The notes beneath the pieces were generated by a model. The model had not been told where the DNA came from, searched no databases, and worked only from the letters and a program-made list of their open reading frames with translations. Both the position numbers and the translations under genes were made by a program. 64,000 nt of DNA from Trebouxia sp. TZW2008 (Eukaryota; Chlorophyta; Trebouxiophyceae; Trebouxiales; Trebouxiaceae): the NCBI GenBank assembly GCA_002118135.1, contig BDIU01000004.1:1-64000 (forward strand), in the 5' to 3' direction. Positions 59,159 to 64,000 of this stretch are shown here, one piece after another (positions within the stretch are counted from its first letter, which is position 1; each line of letters begins with the position of its first letter).

Positions 59159-60527
59159 ACGCTGCCGCGATTGCAACATGCCTGCTACTGCTACGTCGCG
59201 GCTGCGGCTACTGCTGCTGCTGCTCTTGCTGCTGCTGCCATCGCTGCTGCTGCTGCCGCCCCTTTGGTACACTGTGCAGGCTGCTGCTGCAGCTGCTATT
59301 ACTGGTGCGGCTGCTCTGCTAGCTTTTGAGATTGTGCATGCTGCTCATATGGAAGGACAGGATGGGCTATCGCATCCCTAGGTAGGCTCACCTAGGATGA
59401 GGACATCAATGTGTGACTTCTCTGTAAACTCCAGCAATGCACTATATGTATGGCTTCCCTGCACCACAACAGATACAGCTTTTATGGGCCTCATGGTTGC
59501 TAAGGCGGCCATGTAGTGGTGAATGTTGGTCAGCGACATACCATTTTTGTCTGCAGCATAAAAAGGCAGCAAGCAAGTGCAAGTTGTTAGAGGCACATGA
59601 CATGCTGGACATGCCTGACACCTTGTGACAAGGCATGTTGCAGCGCAAATACAGATCATTGATGCGTCAGGCAGTCACTGACTCTGTTTTTGGTGCATTG
59701 CGGTGCAAATCGAGGTCACAAGTAATGCCAAGATGCGTATAGTTTGCACAATCTTGTTTGGAAGGGTGACTTTCATGACTGCAGAACAGAGTGTTTAGGC
59801 ATCTGACAGATGTGTCTTTCTTACTTGTTTGTGACCATTGATTCAAATTCAATGATTTGTGGGGAAATGAAAGCCCGCATGCACTCAGGGGGAGCAAGAT
59901 GGTGTGATTGACATCATGTGTTTGTTCAGCTTATTTGTGGGCGTTACCTCAAGTTCAATAATAGTGTGAGGATAGCGAGCCAAGGCCATGGACAAACTGG
60001 GAAGGAGAGGACCTCCTGCTGACCAAGCCTTTTCTTTGGGATCTTTGCTTTGTTTTACATGAACCACAAAGAGCTTGTCTGCTGAGCTGAGGAACTCAGT
60101 GCCGTTGTCATCAACGTGCTTCTGCAACACATGGCAGTGCAGCTCTGGCATTCACTTCATGTTCTGCCAATACAGGGTATAATTCATGTTCTGCCAATAA
60201 AGGGCATGAAGACAACTGAGCAGCCGCATATACCATGCTGCTTTGCAGTGGTGCCACGTGACCATGGTTGTGATGTGACTTCACTTTAGTGAGCAAGGCA
60301 GAAGCCAGCTACAAGTGCAACTGTAAGCATGCAATGCAATCAGCATAGGTACTTATGCACTGACGGTTGATTCTGCAAAATCTGACTCTGAAGCAAAAGT
60401 TTGCTGACAACTTTGCAAGCTATGATGTTGAACACACCCTCAAGAAGTACTGCTTTGCCCATGTCCAAGAGAACAAGGTTGCGTCAGAGCTCCACTGCTT
60501 CACACAGAACGCGATCTTCCGTTCCAT
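51590..60527 (-). CDS. Double universal stress protein (USP) domain protein with disordered and coiled-coil tail
   Basis: Start at 60527: an in-frame TGA lies just upstream of the ATG. Exons: 60527-60438 (MERKIAFCVKQWSSDATLFS), 60121-59948 (SADKLFVVHVKQ), 59550-59392 (AVSVVVQGSHTYSALLEFTE and HIDVLILG), 58735-58635 (NKLVPASLSQQLNSQAACLI), together USP domain 1; 57376-57227 (RKVVIAYDGFDVGRQMLTWA), a repeated exon around 56187 or 56032-55922, and 55233-55056 (MDLLVVTSTIRGRLKKALSP, then LVLEAPCPVLVLP), USP domain 2; 54666-54574, 53760-53485 (Gln/Ser/Pro/Gly-rich), 52932-52805, 52218-52090 (NIDLIAKLRRQLEERDAEIV, coiled coil) and 51676-51590 (stop). Joins are in phase except 59948/59550, where one exon is missing. 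Domain 1 lacks the usual G2xG9xG(S/T) nucleotide loop; domain 2 keeps only a diverged form (TSTIRGRL...SPMGGVS). One intron starts with GC (at 57226). Role: probably stress signalling; not demonstrated. Confidence 0.8.
51708..51768 (-). repeat. Dispersed hairpin repeat, copy 4 (partial)
   Basis: Minus strand reads AAAAAGAGAATTATAGGCCA, CTAGGCGTCACAACAGGAGC, CTCTGTCAGCAGCC, similar to copy 2 but diverged. It lies in the last intron of the USP gene, about 30 bp before its final exon. Confidence 0.5.
52690..53115 (-). repeat. Decayed copies of a Pro/Ala-rich exon
   Basis: The exon at 52932-52805 has an upstream copy at about 53115-53035 (TGGCATGCCCTGCCCCACTG shared) and a partial downstream copy of its end at about 52740-52700 (GCACCTGTAGGAAGGC versus GCACCTGTTGGAAGGC). 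Confidence 0.8.
54420..54666 (-). repeat. Decayed copy of a linker exon
   Basis: The exon 54666-54574 is partly duplicated at about 54510-54422: donor-side CACCTTGGGAGTGAGGGG matches CACCTTGAGAGTCTGGGG, and the Gly/Ser coding part is degraded. Confidence 0.7.
55175..55375 (-). repeat. Decayed copy of the USP domain 2 exon start
   Basis: The exon start at 55233 (GDAKAQICDFCEEQSMDLLV) has an upstream relative at about 55375-55295 reading RDAKAQICDFCKEQSMYLLV before it diverges. Confidence 0.85.
55922..56370 (-). repeat. Array of a USP-gene exon containing the assembly gap
   Basis: Three copies of an exon coding VSQRGKRGHNDGGEEAAGHL and EQDDLMGLTVTQH: 55922 into the gap, from 56187 down into the gap, and about 56370-56265 (diverged: GHSDGGEQAAGH). 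The exon is 111 bases, phase 0 at both ends, so an additional copy could be included without frameshift. Confidence 0.88.
56018..56131. other. Sequence gap (114 N)
   Basis: Unknown bases. The 41 bp on the left (55977-56017) and on the right (56132-56172) are identical, so the gap lies inside a tandem array and the true copy number is unresolved. Confidence 0.98.
57015..57077 (+). repeat. CTG trinucleotide repeat (CAG on the gene strand)
   Basis: About 20 uninterrupted CTG units, in an intron of the minus-strand USP gene. Every frame is open, which makes poly-Leu, poly-Cys or poly-Ala frames that should not be called genes. Confidence 0.95.
58270..58735 (-). repeat. Decayed copies downstream of a USP exon
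   Basis: The exon end at 58635 (plus strand GGCGTATGATGAGGCAGGCG) has a relative at 58545-58565 (GCGTATGATGAGACAAGCAG), and TATGCATGCAAGGC-type blocks repeat three or four times across 58305-58590 at 70-120 bp spacing. Confidence 0.55.
59128..59300 (+). repeat. CTG-rich microsatellite cluster
   Basis: Runs of CTG at 59131-59158, 59211-59232 and several shorter ones to 59300, in an intron of the USP gene. Confidence 0.9.
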
Positions 60528-61103
60528 GCTTCAGGACCTCCTCTATACAGATCGTCGTCAGAGCATGCGCAGGATATTGACTCGCAGATGCTGTGTTCCA
60601 AAGTGAACAGCGCTGACACCCAGCAATGGTGCTCGCGGTTGGAACGTTCTAACGAGAAAAGTTCGGCACAAGCTGCGCAATGCCTCCCGCTTTCGTCGAA
60701 GGTTGAGAGCTCCGGACCTTAGCTGATGTTCGATGCAATGTCAGTCGAATCAATAGACAACTTTGCACTTTGGTCATACTTTAGTCATGCATTGCTGCTT
60801 TGATGCTGTGATCATCTCAATTTGTTTGAAGGCCGCGGTCATGACATGCGTGCTTTCTTGCGCAACAACTTGCAATGCTAAGCATGCCTCCTTATCACAG
60901 ACTACCAAGTGAGCTTAATCTTCACACTGCAAGCTTGATCAGAATGACTGATTCAGAAACTGACTTTAGACAAATGCAAACCAATGACCATTCAGAAAAT
61001 GCGGGCCTTCCAGCACTTGTCTGCACTCCACTTCAGCTCTGAATCTCTGTTGAACTTTCAGACACGCAAAATGAAAATGGTCCACTAGCTCATTTGCCCA
61101 GTG
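60528..61103. other. Intergenic region between two minus-strand genes
   Basis: Promoter region of the USP gene and 3' flank of the sulfate-binding protein gene. No further gene or clear core element seen. Confidence 0.5.
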
Positions 61104-64000
61104 TTATCGCTTCTTCTTTTGTGCACGCTTGTCTGCAAGTCGCTTCTGTCCCATGTGCAACTGTATGTCATCCAACACTCCCTGCAAGCCAAATTTGGTA
61201 ATGCATCCATGACAAGTAATGTCTGGCTCAATCACGTAACCTCAACTGTCTGTGTTTAGTTGACAATGGCGCCGCAACAGCTTATGCAGCAAACTTTTCA
61301 TGCCTTTCAGCAGCAAGTCACAGTGCTTCCTTGCTGATGCGTCAGGACACCAAAAGGATGCTGCTGCTGCTGCATCATCAACGGGAAACATGCAGCATGT
61401 CGTGTAGCAATCATGCATTGGACAAATCCATAGCCTGTGCTGAATGCTCTGGTATTGAAGCTTGGGAACCCATAGGCGGCAGGCATGTGCATGCAGTATG
61501 CAGCAGCCGTATGTCCACAGGCAAGATATTGTACAGTCTCAAACTTGGCAGCGACAGGGTGCCATTTTCCAATGCAAAGCAGGCATGAGCTGCATCTACA
61601 TCAACAACTGTCAGCAACACAAAGCACTTGCCTCATACCACAGTCACTCCTGATCATGGACACTGTTGCCTCGCTGTGTTGTGGAAATCATTGCGTTCTA
61701 AATCACACAGCACAGCACAGCACAGCACAGCACAGCAGCACAGCACAGCACAGCATTGCAGAATTGCTCTGACCGACATTTGCATTCAGTGCATGAGTGC
61801 AATGCCCAATTGCAGTAAACTTACATTCTCATCAAAAAATCGCTTCTGTGTCGTATCCCAGCCACCCAGCTTGTCATCAACCGTCCAGATTCCCTTGACA
61901 CTGGGCAGCTTCGACTTCTTCTTTAGATTCCGGTCTACTGGCCTGCAAGTCACTGAAGGTTGCAGCCACCCACCTGCTACTGCTCAAACAGCACCTCAAA
62001 TCATTTTGGTATCAGGCATCGGCCAGACTTATGCCAGATGTCTCAAAGGCGTGTTGAGACGATGTGCAAATACATGCATGAGAACGCAAGCAGTCAGGCA
62101 TGCAACCAAGAATTGGCTGTCCTGTGTAATGCACAAGTCAGCCAAACACCATTTGTAAAGACGACGCAGCCTCCGTCATGCAGTCAATCTTAAGGATGAT
62201 GTGATGCACCTGAAGCCGCAGTCCATGAATTCCTTTTGCGCTGTGGGTGTGAACAAGAACTGCACAAAGGCTTCAGCTGCAGCGCGTGTCTCAGGCTTCT
62301 TGCGGTCAATGTTTTTGTCCACTATCGCCACTGGAAACTCAATCTGCAAAGCACAAGACGTGTTAGGGTGTTGATCATGAATGATGGTAACAAAATTGAC
62401 GACGCCTCTGCAGGAGGCTAGATGCTGGGTCTTTTGGCATGATATAACCCTCTGGCACTCTGATCTGCTGCTTGCTCTCTGCATATAATTGAATACCTGC
62501 ATGTATGAGAGGTTGCTTACATGCACACAGCTCAAATTGTCAAGGTGTGCATTCCTCAAACACTTCCCCGTTCATCCACCTCAAGTAACATCAGGCAGAT
62601 GACGACGCAGAAAACACGGACAGTCACGTTGCAGCATCAATCTACAGAGGGCATGCCTCAGCAACATTTGGATGCCGTTGGAAAGAGTTGTTGCAGGCAG
62701 GCAAACCAGGAGAAAAGGGACAAGGAAAGCCTCCAGCTTATCTTCGGGAAGTCACAAACCACGTAGCATGCAGGTGTGATCAACAGATCAAGAGGCAGGA
62801 GAAGAACCCACCAAGACATTGTTGTCAGGGACAATATATGGCAGTCGGTCTTCACCGTACATTTCATTTGTGATCACCACTTCGTTCTCATAGTTCAGAG
62901 ACACATCGCCCCTGCCCTGTTTGTAGAACACATCTGACGCCTCTCTGGCGTCCCTGGGCTGCACAGGCACATTTTCAAAAACCTGTGCACACCACACAAG
63001 CTCTTCACAGACTTGCAGCTGTCGAATCTCTCGTCATCCGCTTTTAATGGTACAAGAAACCACGCGCAGCATGCGCAATAGACACAAACAAGTAAGGTCA
63101 AGATAAACGAAGTGATCTGAGTGTGGATGTGTAATGCCAAGCAGCAACGCTACAGCCAGTGCACGAAACTGCAGCATGATGCAAGGGCACCTGTTTGAAG
63201 ACCTGCACTGCTGCTGTGTTTGCTTACATAAACAGATTGGAAAATCTTGCACATGCTCAGCATGCAGTACACTGGTCCATGCAGGCAGCCAACAAGCTGA
63301 CCTTTGTGCAGTACGCCAGCTGTGCGTCATCTCCTTGTTTCTGTTTGTGACCCCACAGCGCAAGGAAGTTCCAGCGCGCGACGCCAGCAGTCTTGGGATT
63401 GGGAGTGATCACTGACACATCTGGCCTGCAGGAAATGATTTGCCCATTTGATTGGTATTGCACTGATGAGCTACAACTGTGACAGTGCTTTATCTCATGA
63501 TTGCAGAATGCATCACAGGTCAGCCTCTGGCTGCTGTTGTGGTTGCATCATTGCAAGATGGACCTAAGGCCTTCGTTCATGTGACGTCTAACTGCATGTC
63601 CCTGACGATTATGCGACACAGCAGCATTGTGCTCCATCTGTGTTGTGCAAACCTCTTTTTGAGGTAAGGCACAATCCACATTGATCAAACCTTCCATTCC
63701 TCTTCCTGATCTGGCTAGAGAGACTCAGCAATGAGAACATTGCCATCAAAGGTCTCAAGCAGTTGTTGCATCAGGATGAAAGCCCAGGACAAACTTGGGG
63801 AGCCTGAGAAGGGCGACTCACCTAGTCAGATCATCCCAAGACTTGATGTTCTTTGGGTTGCCCTTCCTAGTGACAATGGCCACATGTGACTCACTGACGA
63901 TGGACTTGTTGGGAGCTCGATCCTGCCAGCCCTCATTGATCAGGCCCATGCTGCAGATCTTGTGCACATCCAACGGCAAGGCGAGAGCCACTGCAAGCAA
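61104..64000 (-). CDS. SBP: Sulfate-binding protein of an ABC transporter (chloroplast SulP type), partial
   Basis: Solute-binding component of the sulfate/thiosulfate ABC importer, in green algae thought to serve sulfate uptake into the chloroplast. Exons: 64000 (edge)-63822 ([20 protein letters not shown], then [20 protein letters not shown]), 63425-63352 ([20 protein letters not shown]), a predicted 32-base micro-exon 63222-63191 ([10 protein letters not shown]), 62982-62812 ([20 protein letters not shown]), 62343-62211 ([20 protein letters not shown] then [17 protein letters not shown]), 61942-61825 ([20 protein letters not shown]) and 61181-61104, which ends in a Lys/Arg-rich tail. All joins are in phase. 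Compared with bacterial Sbp, the segment between WNFLALWG and FENVPV is shortened, and there is a basic C-terminal extension. The N-terminus, with any transit peptide, is beyond the right edge. The protein identity is firm; chloroplast location is inferred from the family in Chlamydomonas. Confidence 0.93.
61708..61757 (+). repeat. CAGCA pentanucleotide microsatellite
   Basis: About nine units with one phase break, in an intron of the sulfate-binding protein gene. Confidence 0.95.

Noticed and set aside
1..64000. Bacterial contamination because of the FkbM and bacterial-type genes
   Set aside because: Both are interrupted by introns with matching phases and sit between clear eukaryotic genes on the same continuous sequence.

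Overview
The window is nuclear DNA of a eukaryote, most likely a chlorophyte green alga; genus not determinable. Genes are split into many exons with GT-AG (twice GC-AG) introns. The gene set fits an alga: a chloroplast-type sulfate-binding protein, an octotricopeptide-like/RAP-type organelle protein, a Rubisco-LSMT-like SET methyltransferase and a plastid-targeted-looking methyltransferase. Introns are long and full of CTG/CAG-type microsatellites and tandem repeats. I see no bacterial operon, rRNA, tRNA or CRISPR array.

Layout, left to right: (A) SET-domain methyltransferase, minus, 124-4653, continuing off the left edge; (B) FkbM-family methyltransferase, plus, 5492-7133; (C) a conserved ~520-residue-plus protein of a family I know mostly from bacteria, minus, 7417-15759; (D) FG-repeat nucleoporin of Nup42/CG1 type, plus, 15887-18431; (E) helical-repeat protein with a RAP-like C-terminus, minus, 20669-23437; (F) actin-related protein 3 (Arp3), plus, 24319-29231, rebuilt as 9 in-phase exons coding 407 residues; (G) SAM-dependent methyltransferase with a plastid-like leader, minus, 30366-35033, rebuilt as 8 in-phase exons; (H) ankyrin-repeat plus HECT E3 ubiquitin ligase resembling HACE1, plus, 35527-49857; (I) double universal-stress-protein domain protein with a disordered linker and coiled coil, minus, 51590-60527; (J) sulfate-binding protein, minus, 61104 to beyond the right edge. 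The first eight genes alternate strictly in strand, giving four head-to-head pairs.

The most unusual feature is structural. Nearly every gene carries arrays of decayed tandem copies of one of its own exons, or of just an exon end with its splice site, directly beside the intact exon. At least twenty such arrays are listed; the surrounding introns consist largely of these 'fossil exon ends'. A sequence gap (114 N) sits inside one array with identical 41-bp flanks. A second layer is dispersed elements: a ~170-bp TA-inserting MITE with three copies, each inside an intron and beside a splice site (introner-like); a ~120-bp hairpin repeat with four copies; and a ~190-bp homologous pair.

Exon borders were placed by reading frame continuity, splice consensus and family similarity recalled from memory; no alignment was run.
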